Below are positions 33,389 to 45,667 of a stretch of DNA of 64,000 bases, piece after piece (position 1 is the first letter of the stretch; each line of letters begins with the position of its first letter). The position numbers and the translations under genes were made by a program. The DNA lies in NCBI GenBank assembly GCA_024500155.1, contig CM044856.1, positions 48,918,303 to 48,982,302 on the forward strand, written 5' to 3'. The DNA comes from Chenopodium formosanum (lineage: Eukaryota; Streptophyta; Magnoliopsida; Caryophyllales; Amaranthaceae). The notes below the pieces were generated by a model, which ran no database searches, was not told where the DNA came from, and saw only the letters and a list, made by a program, of their open reading frames with translations.

Positions 33389-36300
33389 CTAACTCAATTG
33401 TATCATACCAAGTTCCATGCGCATCTTTTCAAATTTGTCCCTGCTCAAAGGCTTAGTAAGAATGTCAGCAATTTGATTTTCAGTCTCACAAAACTCTAAT
33501 TTAATTAAGTCTTTTTCCACATTATCTTTAAGAAAATGATGCCTTATATGAATATGCTTTACGCGAGATTGATGAACTGGATCTTTTGAAATGCATATGG
33601 CACTAGTATTATCACAGTAAATAGGAATGCAATTATACTTCATACCATAGTCTCTTAGTTGTTGTTTTATCCAGAGTACTTGTGAACAACAGGCAGCAGC
33701 TGCCACATATTCAGCTTCAGCAGTTGACAAGGCCACTGTGTTCTGTTTCTTGGATCCCCAAGAAACTAGACATGGCCCAAGAAACTGAATTATCCCTGAA
33801 GTACTTTTTCTGTTCACCAGATCCCCTGCATAGTCAGCATCTGCAAAACCTTTTAAATCAAAAGTATCACTTCTAGGATAGAAGAGACAAAGATGGTCAG
33901 TTCCTTTGAGATATCGTAGGATCCTTTTTAATGCTGTAAGATGTGACTCTTTAGGATTAGATTGAAACCTTGCACATAAGCCAACACTAAATGCTATATC
34001 AGGTCTACTAGCAGTTAAGTATAAAAGAGATCCAATCATACCTCTGTATCTAGTTTGATCTACACTGGTTCCTTGTAGATCTTCATCTAACCTTGTGCCT
34101 GTTCCCATTGGTGTATGATTGTTCTTTGCTTGGTCAAGATTGTATTTCTTCAGTAGTTCCTTGACATACTTCTGTTGGTGAATTGCAATACCCCTTTCTG
34201 TTTGTTTGATTTGTAGTCCAAGAAAGAAGTTGAGTTCCCCCATCATGCTCATCTCAAATTCACCACTCATTAGCTCAGCAAAGTACTTGCACAAGTTTTC
34301 GTTAGTTGCTCCAAAAATAATATCATCAACATATATTTGAACAACTAGTAAGTCGGTTCATTCAGATTTTAAAAACAAAGTTTTATCTACTTTTCCTCTT
34401 TTAAAATCATTTTGAAGAAGGAACTTAGAGAGCCTTTCATACCAAGCTCTAGGAGCTTGTTTCAGCCCATAAAGAGTTTTATCAATCTTAAAGACATGAT
34501 TAGGAAATTGGGGATTTTCAAAACCAGGAGGTTGTTCTACGTACACCTCCTCTTCAAGAAAACCATTTAGGAAAGCACATTTTACATCCATTTGATACAG
34601 TTTGAAACCCATGAAAGAAGCAAAAGCAATTAATATTCTAATAACTTCTAATTTAGCAACAGGAGCAAAAGTTTCTTCGAAATCAATACCTTCTTGTTGA
34701 TTGTAGCCCTTCACAACAAGTCTGGCCTTGTTTCTCACAATTGTTCCATATTCATCCAGCTTATTCCTGAACACCCACTTGAGCCCTATGACCTTTTTGT
34801 GTTCTGGTTTCTCTTCAAGATGCCAGACCTTGTTCCTTTCAAACTCATTGAGTTCATCTTGCATGGCAATTATCCAGTCAGCATCCTTCAGAGCTTCATC
34901 ATGATTTCTTGGCTCAATTATGGATAAGAAGGCTTGAAAGGCACAGAAGTTCCTTATCTGTGATCTGGTCTGAGTTCCTCTACCAATATCACTTATAATA
35001 AGATCTATTGGATGAGAGCCTTGATATTTGAATGGCTTTGGATGAAACTCTCTAGCAGGAACTCTAATTTGAGGCACTTCTTCTTCGGTTTCTTCTGCAT
35101 TTTCCTCGTTGCCCGATTCTCCGTGATCTTGTTCCTCCGGGGTTTCTTGATTAGGAACTTCAGCATTTTCTTGATGTTCTTGCTCAGGTTCCTCTCTTAC
35201 TTCCTTGGTTTGATTGTAGGATTCGTTCTCTTCTTCCCTGTCTCTAATCATTCCAATTTCATAATCATTATTGTCTTGTTCCTGTACATTCATAAACACA
35301 TTAGATTCATCAAATATTACATGAATGCTTTCTTCTACACACAATGTATTTTTATTGTAAACTCTGTAAGCCTTGCTATTTGATGCATAGCCAAGGAACA
35401 CAGCTTCATCACTTTTTTCATCAAATTTTCCTATGTTCCTTTTCCCATTATTATGGACAAACACCTGCATCCAAAAGCTCGAAAGTGAGAAATATTGGGT
35501 TTTCTCCCCTTAAACAGTTCATAAGGAGTCTTATTGATGATTGGTCTCATCATAACTCTATTAATAATATAACAAGCAGTATTAATAGCTTTACCCCAGA
35601 AGTTCCTTGGAAGACCACTTGCTATGAGCATAGTTCTTGCCATGTCTTCTAGAGTCCTGTTCTTCCTTTCAACAACTCCGTTCTGTTGAGGAGTTTTTGG
35701 AGCTGAAAAGTTATGATCCATGCCATTTTCTTTGCAAAAGTCATCGAATCTTGAATTCTCAAACTCTGTTCCATGATCTGATCGAATGTGGATAATCTGA
35801 TTTCCACTTGACTTTTGAACTCTTTTGGCAAAGGACACAAATTTATCAAAATTTTCATCTTTGCTAGACAAAAAGATCATCCAAGTAACTCTAGAAAAAT
35901 CATCAATAATAACTAAAACATATTTCTTTCCACTTCTACTTTGAACACGCATGGGGCCACACAAATCCATATGGATTAGCTCCAATGGCATTGTGGTGCT
36001 GACCATGTTTTTGCTTTTGAAAGAGGACCTGACTTGCTTGCATCTCACACATGCATCACAGATATGTTGTATGAGGAACTTGACTAAGGGAAGCCCTATG
36101 ACCAAGTTCCTTGCTCTAAGTTTATTCATGAGTGAGAAGCTAGCATGTCCAAAACGTCTATGCCATAATAAAGTATCGTCATTAATGGCACTCAGGCAGG
36201 TAAGGTTGTTCCATGGAACAGAATTCAGATCCACAATGTATGTGTTCCCTTTTCTAGTTCCTTCAAGAACAACCCTTCCTATTTTATCATTAATGATGTT

Positions 36301-36588
36301 GCATGAATCAGAGGTAAAACTTACAGAGTTTCCTTTATCACAAAATTGTGAAATGCTCAGCAAATTGTGCATTAAACCCTCGACCAAAAGTACATTTTCT
36401 ATTGAATGAGAACTGGACCTTCCTACTTTTCCTTTAGCAATCACTTCACCCTTCTTGTTATCTCCAAAGGTCACAGTTCCTCCTGGATAGGACTCTAGTG
36501 AGAGAAACTTTGATTTGTCGCCTGTCATATGCTTTGAACAACCACTGTCGAGGTACCACGAGTTGTTCCCCCTCACTAGGACCTGCAA
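33389..36588 (-). pseudogene. pol: copia pol: protease, integrase, RT, RNase H
   Basis: Copia order. Protease WYLDSGCSKHMTG (D-S-G) at the start. Pre-integrase LLWHRRFGHAS; integrase finger H..H..CDACVRC; catalytic HMDLCGP, IRSDHGTEF and NGVVERKNRTL (D-D-E intact). A 1-nt loss near 35455 shifts the frame (FGCRC then FVHNNGK). RT continues 35470-34361 (WVFRNKLDEYG, ARLVVKGYNQQEGIDF, QMDVKCAFLNG, LYGLKQAPRAWYE). TGA at 34358-34360 precedes IYVDDIIFG, whose YVDD is intact. RNase H reads ADADYAGD, KKQNTVALSTAEAEY, and ends LTKPLSRDKFE. Lineage signature fits SIRE/Maximus. Confidence 0.9.
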
Positions 36589-36594
36589 AAGAAC

Positions 36595-38403
36595 TCATTG
36601 GTTAGATTCAGGAACCCGGGTTTCCTTGGGTTCCTTGGACGTTGAAGCAATATCAGATTTCTTTACCCAAACTTGCCTAACATTCTTGTTAATGGTTTGT
36701 TTCTTCTTGTTGCAAGTAGCAACAAGATGACCAGTTTTACCACAGAAGGTACAAACTTTATGACTAGGCAGGTCCACATAATTTTTCTTGCCTTTGTGCT
36801 TACAACGTATGAATCCTAGACCTTCAGTTCTTTTGGTTTGAGCATTCTCAATCCACTTAGGAATTCCAAACTGACTAATGCTTCTTTCTTTTCGAAGCTC
36901 AAGTTCCTTCTTTTAATTCTTAACTTATCAAAATCATATTTTAATTTTTCAAAATCCTCATTAAATTTTGGCAAGGATTTAGAGGAGGAACTTGGAGACA
37001 CTTCAGCATTAGCAAGTTTGTATTGAGTCAGTTCTACATTAACCATGATATTTTCCAACGTGAGTTTCTCATTCATTTCTTTTAAGAGAAGATTCTTGTC
37101 AAAGAGTTCGAAAAATCTACTCTGAACATCAGTTCGTTGATTTTCAATCCACGTACTGTGTTCCTTGCAGATTTGAGAGCTCTTTGACATTCACCTAGAC
37201 GTATACTAGTGTGAGTCCAGTCGTCTTCCAATTCAAACACTAAATCAATGAGAGCATCTTTAGTATAAGTCTTAATTATATTATGATCAAGGAATACCTC
37301 TTTAGCAAGCTCATCATTGTAGGCCTTTTCATCACCTTTGGCCATCAGACAGAGATGAGTTGTTTCTTCTTCAGGTTGTTCCTCTTCATCTTCACTTTCA
37401 GAATCTCCCCATGCAGCAATCATAGCCTTCCTAATGTCTGTTTTGTTGAAAGGAGTTTTGTTGTTGTTGCTCTTAACTTGTTCCTTTGCCTTCCCTTTGC
37501 TTTTCTCTGTATCCCAAAGTGGACACTCACGAATAAAGTGTTCTAGAGATCCACATTTGTGACAACTAGAGTCAGCTTTTGAAGTAGAGGGTTTCTTGGT
37601 AAAGTTCCTTGACTTGTTGTTTCGGTTGAACATTCTCTTGAACCTTCTCACCAGCATGGAAGCCTCTTCTTCATCGACTTCAGATTCTTCTTGTTCTCCA
37701 GCTTTGAGAGCCAAGCCTTTTCCTCGGTTTCCTTCACTGTTGCTAGTTCCTAGGTGCAACTTATGAGTCATGAAGGAACCAGCAAGTTGCTCAATATTGA
37801 ACTTTGTGAAGTCTTTTGTTTCTTGCAAGGCTGTCACCTTGGCTCTCCATCTCTCATCTTGAGAGAGGCTTCTTAGAACCTTTCTGACCTGCTCATCAAT
37901 AGGGATTTGCTTTCCAAGAGAAACAAGCTCATTAATGATGTTAGTAAATCTAGTTAACATTTCCTGAATTGATTCTTTTGGTTGCATTTCAAACCGTTCA
38001 TATTTTGACATAAGGAAGTCAATTTTAGAGCGTTTTACTTCGTTAGTACCTTCATGGGTAACTTGTAGTAAATCCCAAATTTCTTTAGCATTTTACAACC
38101 CATAACACGATTGTGTTCATGGGGTCCAAGACCACAATGAAGTAATTTAATAGCAAGTGCATTAATTTCCATTTTCTCAAAATCTTCCTTATCAAATTCA
38201 GACATGGGTTTAGGTACTACCTCATTTTCACTCGTAGTTTTGGTAATTTCAAAATCACCAACTTCGATCACTCTCCAAACCTGGTAGTTGTCAGCTTTGA
38301 TAAAAATCTTCATTCTGTTCTTCCAATAGGTGTAGAATTTTCCATTGAACATAGGAGGACGCTGCGTAGAGTAACCTTCTTCCAGTTTCTCGTGATTGTT
38401 CAT
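36595..38403 (-). pseudogene. gag: copia gag with two CCHC knuckles
   Basis: ATG 38403 (MNNHEKLEEGYSTQRPPMFNG), 54 nt after the PBS. Gag domain motifs FYTYWKNRMKIFI and ERFEMQPKESIQEMLTRFTNIINEL. A 1-nt loss in an A run near 38092 shifts the frame (expected NAKEIWDLLQVTHEG). First knuckle CHKCGSLEHFIREC near 37550 is complete. A long acidic/coiled-coil region (37400-36900) changes frame twice. Second knuckle CTFCGKTGHLVATC near 36750 is complete. Two knuckles and a coiled-coil extension are usual in the SIRE lineage. TGA at 36595 precedes the protease. Confidence 0.85.
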
Positions 38404-38456
38404 CTTGATTCCAGGAACTTAACTCGTCAAGGTTTCCTGATTTCTTCGAGGAACCG

Positions 38457-38468
38457 GCTCTGATACCA
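38457..38468 (-). other. primer-binding site, initiator tRNA-Met
   Basis: Minus strand TGGTATCAGAGC, the standard copia PBS, two nt from the LTR end. Confidence 0.9.
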
Positions 38469-38470
38469 AT

Positions 38471-39132
38471 TGTTGACTCAAATGAACAATACAAGAGGGG
38501 GGGTGAATTGTATTGTTGAGGAACTAGGGTAATTTTTGCGAAATTCTTAAATAAATTTAAACAAAAACTTTAAAGTGTAAGAGAGATTTTACGTGGAAAA
38601 CTTCTTGGCCCAAATCAAGAAGAAAAACCACGACCACTAGGGATTTTAAACTCAACTCTTAATAATAATAGGGCAAACAACCTATTACAAATTAAGACTC
38701 TAAACTCAAGTTCCTCAATGAACTTAAGTTCCCCCTCAACTAATCCCTCAATCAGTTAAGCTGTCGAATCTCTCTCTTTCTCCTTGCTTCACTCAAAGCA
38801 ATTTCACACTCTAGAGTTTACCCAAACTCTACCCCAATACAACTCAAGATAAAACTTCTAAAGATGCTAAGTACAAAGACACTTAAGGACTTAAGTGGAT
38901 TTTTTACTCTTTTAGAAAAGTTAAGAATTGTAATGCTCAAGTGTGCCTTTCAAAATAGAAAACTAATTCTATTTATACTAGAGGAAATCAGTTGAAAACT
39001 CCCACGTCTGCCTTAACTCTCACTACACCACAACTCCCATGAAACTAGGAAGTGCAGTTCGTGGAGGCTTGGGCAACAAGCTGAAGTATATTGAAGGAAG
39101 TAGTTTACTGCTTCCTCAAATTTCGCAACCTC
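38471..39132 (-). mobile_element. copia 5' LTR, truncated
   Basis: Matches 18497-19157 up to cgcaacct and then diverges; about 470 bp of the LTR's outer end are missing. Beyond lies gttgcgcgcaac-rich sequence of another element. Confidence 0.8.
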
Positions 39133-40472
39133 AAATTTTGCTGAACTAAGTGTTGCGCGCAACTGAATCAGTTGCGCATGATAGACCAGCGTAACTCAGA
39201 AAGATGCGTGCTTTTCCAGCGCGACCTAATAAGTTGCGCGTGGATACTGGTCACTAAAATGACCGGTATTCGGATTTTGATCCGTTTGATCATTTTTCAA
39301 CGGTATTTGCTCTTCATTAGACGTAATTGCGCGCAAATTATCAAAATCTTTTAAATTGCTTTGCATTCTGTAGTTTATTCCTTTTTTGTTAGTTTTTTGC
39401 ATCATATTGCATGCACACCGTGCTTTGTGCCTTCCCCAAGCATACGTTTTGAACGTATTTTGTAAGAGTGCCTTAAGACGTTCCGTGGTGGTGCTTTACG
39501 TAAAAGCACCCATAGACAGGTATGTCATTTTACTATACTGACGTTATAAATGTCCGGAATTTCTTCTTTTTTCACGTCCGAATAAAAAAGGAAGGCGTTT
39601 TCATGCAGCATAAAAATGCAAAAGGCGTATCGTACGACGCAAAATTGTACAGCGTAGGTGTTGCGTAAAATTTCACTTCAGCCCAAACTTTGCGAGATCT
39701 ACCTCTCAGAACTAAAAGTTAGAGAATTACTGTAGGCATTAACTCAAGAGTCGACAGGCGCGCCGAACCATCAGGAATAGGCACTTCTTTAATGGAAGCA
39801 AATACGGTAGTTAGTGCGCTTACTAACTTACCGGATAGTTAGGGTGTCCGACCACCCCCTACATAAAGAAGCGACGAGACGATGTCGCGCTTATGTAGTC
39901 ACGTGCCCCCAGTCCTGAGACACGTGTACTCATCTTGTGGACAAATCTGCTGAGAGGGTTGCTGACTTTCTTCCATCTCACTGGATTTGGATATATGCCT
40001 CGAGTCCTGAGACATGTTTATCTATCTTGTGGACATCCGGCTCGAATACCGGACCATTTCGGCTCGAATACCGAAAACCCCTTTTCATATTTTTTACTTT
40101 GTGAAAGTCAGGCTAAAGTTTCAATGACATATCGAGGGACTTTAGTCATATGATGACACGATTGAGAGGAAATCATCCCCTTTTATCCTGTTAAAACCGA
40201 TCTCTTCTCATGACTTGATATCACCTAGAACACCTATATTTGTAAAAGCGTTCTACAATTGCAAAGGATCAATCTAGATTCTTTAGCACGTTAAGACTAG
40301 GAAAAACTTTTTCTTGCCTTAATAGCTACTTGTTTCAAACACTTAGCGAACAAAGGATTGTTTCGACATCCTTAAACATTACTGAAAGATTCTCTATCCT
40401 TAGAAACTTCGCAGAATGAGTCTCAGATTTATTTCTTTGACTACTTTGATCATCGTCTATTCTAGACTCGAT
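39133..40472. other. 3' UTR of an Ogre-type element with tandem repeats and hairpins
   Basis: Non-coding. Contains GTTGCGCGCAAC (39152-39163) and relatives, a two-copy direct repeat (gtcctgagaca ... atcttgtggaca near 39912 and 40005), and two conserved-loop hairpins (40036-40076). Ends at a polypurine tract. The LTR that follows shares the gttgcgc motif. Confidence 0.55.
40036..40076. repeat. two hairpins with conserved loop CTCGAATA
   Basis: TCCGG-CTCGAATA-CCGGA (40036-40053) and TTTCGG-CTCGAATA-CCGAAA (40057-40076). Loop identical; stems differ but pair fully. Confidence 0.75.
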
Positions 40473-40488
40473 CAAAGTGGGGGCTAAC
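40473..40488 (+). other. polypurine tract (Ogre-type)
   Basis: CAAAGTGGGGGCTAAC, followed by TGTAGACA. Same core as at 13064. Confidence 0.7.
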
Positions 40489-41786
40489 TGTAGACATCTA
40501 CTTTTGGTCTCCTGTCCAGACAGGAATTGCAATGATGATAAATAAAATCATCTTCGTGTTGGATTGAAATGAAGAATACTTATGGGAACTGGTTAAGCCA
40601 CAATACAAAAAAAGACTAGCCGACTTAAAGAATAAAGCCAAAACAAAAGGTGTAATTAACTAAACGTGATCATAATTACGATTAAGCCCGTGCTTAAAAC
40701 CCAATAATGACGGATTAAGGAGTGCCTAGGTTAAATTTTAATGCTGCCGCAAAAAAAGCCGCGTGCATCTCAAACAGTCGCACTGGGCTGTCACGCGCAA
40801 ATAATTCAGTTGCGCGCGACACCCAGCACAACCTCCAGAGTTGCGCTGCGGAAGATTCAGAATTATATAAAAAATATAAAATCGAATCTTACCATAAAGC
40901 CGCGCACAAGACAATTAGTTGAGCTACCCGTAGCAGCGCAACCTAAGCACTTGCGCTGGGGTGCCGCGCGCAACTCATCCATTTACACGCGACACCTGCT
41001 GCGGTAGAATGCTCGTAACCCTAAACCTAATCACTCCTTATAAATAAGAGATTAAACCAAGGCTTAAACACACAAAAAAATAACCTCAAACTCTGGCGAA
41101 ATACTTGTGAATTTGTGCAACCTAGCCCCTCTTGTCCTAAACACTCACCCCTTTGATATTTTGCTACTACGGTGGAGGTTCCCCAACAAGAAGGAGTCCA
41201 TAAGTGTTCTAAACGGATATCTAGCAAAGAGAAGTGGTAAATTTCCCAAGCACTTAGTTAAATCACATTTATTATCTTGTTTAAAAGAACCCTAATTAAT
41301 TAATAAGTGTTGTTTGATCACCTTTAAAATTATTAATTAATCAATTCCACATAGTATCTTGCGTTAAATAAAGATTAGAATTGAATTAAATAATTATGGG
41401 TTGATCACTTTAGCCAAGGAAAATATTGTTTATTTTCTTGTCCTTTTCACGAACTTGATTAAATAAAGAATAACAACATTACGATGTAATTCCTATGTGA
41501 ATTGGTATGTGTAAATAAAATAAACTAACATAGTATTAGGTATAGTATTGCATATATTGTTTGGTGATGAAATTGTAAAAAAGGAAGAGCTAGTATAGGC
41601 CGCACTAGGGCTAAGATAACGATTCTCCTCTAAAGGGAATGTTATTTTAGTACCCTCGATCTCGAACTCATTTCTGGTTTAAAGACCAATTTGGGCATGG
41701 GTAAACTTATGATTTGTGCTAATTATTCCATGAACTCCACATGGAAAAAAGGCATGAACGAGGTTTATGAGTTATCCTAAAACTCA
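40489..41786 (+). mobile_element. Ogre-type LTR
   Basis: 1298 bp from TGTAGACATC to ...ACTCA, with gttgcgcgc/gcgcgcaac palindromes at 40770-40990, TATA box at 41039 and CT/AT-rich R/U5. Bounded by a PPT on the left and a PBS (41788) on the right, which is unusual for a single LTR. Confidence 0.7.
41039..41046 (+). promoter_or_regulatory. LTR TATA box
   Basis: TATAAATA, about 50 bp downstream of the GTTGCGC palindrome cluster. Confidence 0.55.
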
Positions 41787-41787
41787 T

Positions 41788-41797
41788 TGGCGACTCC
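41788..41797 (+). other. primer-binding site (Ogre-type)
   Basis: TGGCGACTCC, one nt after the LTR end. Confidence 0.6.
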
Positions 41798-41979
41798 CTA
41801 CTTGTTTCTTACAAAAAAAGCGTAATGATAGAATCAATTCTAATTTAAGGTCACCCAAATAGTCAGGAATTCAAATCCTACTACACCCTAACAAGTGTAA
41901 AGTCCTAGTCTTTTAAAGGGCCATGGGCATTTAAGGAGAGGACGCCCTACGATGGGAGCACCCTCCTTACACATTCATG

Positions 41980-42757
41980 CACGCGTATTTAGGATACAAC
42001 CAAATATTGATTCACCTAGAAGACCAAGAGAAAACCGCGTTCATGACAGGTAAAGAAATAATTTTTTATAAAGTTATACGTTTTAGGCTAAAAAATACAG
42101 GTGCAACTTATCTACATCGACCACATGCTAGTCAAATTTAAGAAGGCGACGGATCATATTCCGCATCTCAAGAATTCTTTCGACATCCTACTAAATGTTC
42201 CTTTGGATTGTCTACACGAAAATTTCAAGGGTACATTGTGAGGCAGCGGCGAATTTAGGCTAGCCTCGACCAGGTCAAAGCTCTAATCAATATCCAATCC
42301 CCAAGGAACATCAAAGAAACGTAAAAGCTTACAGGACGCGTCGCAACACTAAACTGTTTTATTTCCAAATCATCAAACAAGTGTCACCTATTTTATGACG
42401 TCCTAATAAGAAAAATTAAGGGGTTTGAGTGGACCAAAAAGGATGAAAAAGCTCAGCAAGATATGAAGCCCTACCTAATGACTCCGCCAATATTGTCAAA
42501 GCCTAAGCAACACGAAACACTAGAATTGTACCTAGCTGTCAGCCTAGTATCGGTCAGCGTCTTCCTCACGAGAGAAGAATAGGGGCAACAACTGCCCATG
42601 TACTATATAAGTAAGTCTCTACTTGACGCGGAGACATTATATTCTTCACTTGAAAAACCCATACGTGCTTTGTGTACGGCTGTTAAAAAATTATGTCATT
42701 ACTGTAAAACTCACCTAGTGGTGGTGAGAATTAACTTCCTAATTGATTCTGTGCTGT
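41980..42757 (+). pseudogene. degenerate Tat/Ogre RT and RNase H
   Basis: Starts abruptly inside RT: GYNQILIHLEDQEKTAFMTG, then LKNTGAT, then a gap, then IYIDHMLVKFKKATDHI. The RT active site is YIDH instead of YVDD. SPRNIKET.KLTGRVATLNCFISKSSNKC and LYLAVSLVSVSVFLTREE.GQQLPMYYISKSLL follow, with several stops. gag and protease are missing, only about 180 bp after the PBS. Cut at 42757 by the Athila insertion and continued from 54905. Confidence 0.75.
42753..42757. repeat. target site duplication, left
   Basis: GCTGT, identical to 54900-54904. Confidence 0.85.
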
Positions 42758-44113
42758 TGATATGTCTATTTTATATAGTATTTTACCCCCGTCCCTCGGT
42801 TATAATTAGTAGTGTTTTTGGCCTTTTGGGGCCACTTTTATTACTAATATGTGTTTTCTAGTGTTTTCGTAGTTTTGGTTAAGTTTTGCAAGGAATTGCA
42901 CCTTTGGAGTATTTTCCCGGGATTTTTATGAAGCGGCTACGAGCATCGGAGGAGCACGACTATTTTCGGAGCCCGAGGCAATTGGACCATATATCGAGAC
43001 CCGAGAGGAAATATGGATTGGGCCGAGAAATCTAGCCCAAATCGAAGTCCAAACCTCCAAGATGAAGCCGGGCCCGATCGGGCAAGCTTACGCCCGATCG
43101 GGCGTGCTGTCGCATGCCAGCTGCCAAGAAGATGCGCGCCCGATCGGGTGAGCGTAGGCTCGATCGGGCGCAGCACTGATAGATAGGCGTAGAAAAAAAA
43201 GCGGGCCCGATCGGGTGCCCCCTTCGCCCGATCGGGCGCGTGTTTTGTTAGGACCTGATTAAGCTTTGTTTATTTCGTGTTTTAGGGGAGATATTTATAT
43301 TGCTTTTGTACAGATAATTTACGACTTCCTTCTCTTAGACTTTCTCTTTCTACTTCATATTTCTCTCTCTAGAATTCTCTCTAAACTCTTGTACTTAATT
43401 CCTTCATTTATTCCAGATTTGTTTGGTATAATTTCTTCCCTTTCTAATTTCAGTTATTTTAATTGTTTTCTTGTTTAAGTTTTTAATTGTTTATTTGATT
43501 GGATTAGTTATGATGATTAGTGAGTAGTTTAATTCTAGGGTTTAAGGGGATCCATAATTAATATGAAGGGATAGCTTATTATTATTTATTGTTGATATTG
43601 CATGATTATTTCCTATTGAATTGTTTTAATTCTTTGCAATTAGATTATGAATCAAGCAGATGTAATTTGATTGTGAATGTTTAGCAATATTGAATTGATG
43701 AATCGAGCAGATGTTGATTTAATATTAAAGGCTATTTTTAATAGGAACTTAGGTCTAATAAATTGCGAGAGCCTGTTAGATCTATGTTGGTTAATAAATT
43801 GCGAGAGCCTGTTAATCATATTATCTATGCATTGTTAATTATTAATTACTTCGTTCTATCTCGGAATATTAATTATTGGTGAACCTGTGACCCTAGGTTT
43901 CCTTATTATTGATTCTTTTCTCCCTAAACTCATTCTTCGTAGTATAGAATTCACATTCAAAATATTGGTTACTTAGATAATTTAGATTATATTAATTAAC
44001 TAGAATTAAAAAGACTTGTTTCCCTGTGGATTTCGACCTTACTTCCCTATCTACCTTAGTTAGTGATTTAGGTAATTATTTTTTTTATTAGGGGATACGA
44101 CTTTACCCTGTCA
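42758..44113 (+). mobile_element. Athila 5' LTR
   Basis: TGATATGTC ... CCCTGTCA. Contains an array of GCCCGATCGGGC (43070-43250), a TATA-like atatttatattg near 43290, CT-rich sequence and duplicated phrases aaattgcgagagcctgtta (43760, 43798) and gagcagatg. Confidence 0.9.
43070..43250. repeat. GCCCGATCGGGC palindrome array in Athila U3
   Basis: At least six copies or one-base variants of a 12-bp perfect palindrome in 180 bp, also at 53860-54030 in the 3' LTR and at 49650-49975. Confidence 0.85.
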
Positions 44114-44128
44114 GATTCGGAATCAGAG
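44114..44128 (+). other. expected PBS position, degenerate
   Basis: gattcggaatcagag. No tRNA-Asp PBS (TGGCGCCGTTGCC) as expected for Athila. CGGAATCAGAG resembles tRNA-iMet PBS TGGTATCAGAG with two or three changes. Uncertain. Confidence 0.3.
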
Positions 44129-45646
44129 ATGACGGCCCAGAAGAAACTCAGTGATTATTCGCAACTGAAGCTCACAGATTTCCCGCACCTTACTCCTACT
44201 CCGGCTCTAGATGGATTTCAATTTGAGATCAAGCCCCAATTTATCACTATGATAGAGAGGAAGCAGTTCAGCGGAGCTACAGGTGAAGACCCTAATCTTC
44301 ACATCGCAGATTTCTGCCAATATTGTAACACCATTAGACAAGCCGGGGTTACGCAGGACCAAATCAGGGAGATTCTTTTTCCCTTTTCTTTATGTGGCAA
44401 AGCAAAATTATGGTTTAATGGTTTGAATAGAACTGCACTTGGCATTACTGACTGGGAAACTCTTGCTTTGAACTTTTATAATAAATATTACCCTGCAGAG
44501 AGAACAGCGGTGCTAAGAAGTGCTATTCAGAACTTCGCTCAAGAGGCCGACGAAACACTATATGAGGCTTGGGAGAGGTTCAAGGATCTACAGAGAAAGT
44601 GCCCCCACCACAATCTAGCACAATGGCAATTGATTCAAGCATTCTATAATGGACTTGGAAATTCTTCCAGATCAGTAATAGACTCGGCAACTAGTGGGAG
44701 GTTTATGAATTTAAATGTGGATGATGCAGGACAGGTTATCGAAGACATGGCAATACACAATTCCCAATATGGGAATCCGAGGGGGTTTGCAAATAAGGGG
44801 AAACATAATGTCGATTCTGTATCCTTTTTGCAAGCTCAATTAACTTCTATTTGTCAAAAATTAGATAATCTTACTACTACTCCTAACTCTGTAGCTAATG
44901 TTTCTGCTGTTGCTAACCATGAAGCTTTTTGTGAAAATTATGGAATTGTAGGTCATTGGGAGCAAGATTGTAGGAGCTCTATGGAATAGGTTAATGCCTT
45001 TCAAACCTATGGGCAAAATAACCCCTATTCCAATTCCTACAATGCCGGTTATAAAAATCATCCTTACCTTTCATACCAGAGTACCAATGTACAAAACCCT
45101 CCACCTCCACAACAACCACAACAGCAACCCCCACCACAGCAAAAATATTATCATCCTAATGCCGGCCAGAAAAGTCAAGTATCACCCTCATCATCTTCCG
45201 ACCCTTCCATGACAGAAATTAGAGCGATGCTAGCTAATATGCAAAAGCACATGGAGAGTAGGGATGCGCAAATTGATTCTATCCTAGCCCATAATAAAAT
45301 CATGGAAAATCAAATTACACAACTTTCATCTACCCTACAATCCCGTCAGCAGGGAGCTCTACCGTCACAGCCTATCCATCCTACAGATCATGCTAATGCA
45401 ATCACTCTAAGGAGTGGTTCCCATTATGATGGACCTCCTATGCCACAGGAAGATGGACCAGTTTCTAATCTAGATTCCTCTACATCAAACGGTAATCCTG
45501 CTAGCCCTGCAGGGCTACAAAAAGACACTAACCCTACTAATGTTTCTGTGCAGGGTAAATTGCAGGATAAGGGAGGAGTTGTGCAGAGCCCAGTTATCAA
45601 GCTTCCATTCCCTAATAGACAACTGAAGAGTAAGCTTGATAAATAA
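44129..45646 (+). pseudogene. gag: Athila gag, one internal TAG and a terminal TAA
   Basis: ATG 44129, 15 bp from the LTR. Gag domain FSGATGEDPNLHIADFCQYC, GKAKLWFNGL, ETLYEAWERFKDLQRKCPHH, LIQAFYNGL. A TAG at 44987 follows the knuckle CENYGIVGHWEQDC, whose second cysteine is Tyr (TAT for TGT). The same frame continues VNAFQTYGQNN..., a Pro/Gln-rich part, a coiled coil (MTEIRAMLANMQKHMESRDAQIDSIL) and AITLRSG, to TAA 45644, right before FGKFLEVVKNL of pol. Athila normally has Gln at both stop sites (EQVNA, LDKQFGKFL), so both are C-to-T changes. Confidence 0.85.
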
Positions 45647-45667
45647 TTCGGTAAGTTTTTAGAGGTT

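Larger units (their letters stand above)
18497..39132 (-). mobile_element. SIRE/Maximus-like Ty1/copia element with a nested Ty3/gypsy insertion
   Basis: Minus-strand order: 5' LTR (39132-38471), tRNA-iMet PBS (38468-38457), gag, pol in the copia order PR-IN-RT-RNase H (36588-33389), an extra ORF in env position (32838 to 20164, split by a gypsy element), PPT, 3' LTR (19628-18497). Without the insertion the element is about 9.4 kb, typical for this lineage. By-eye comparison of the two LTRs over about 640 bp shows roughly 12 differences, mostly transitions. Several frameshifts and a TGA make it non-autonomous now. The 5' LTR lacks its outer part, so no target duplication can be checked. Confidence 0.85.

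Noticed and set aside
44114..44128. Clear tRNA-iMet PBS for the Athila element
   Set aside because: Only a partial match (CGGAATCAGAG); Athila is expected to use tRNA-Asp. Left as uncertain.
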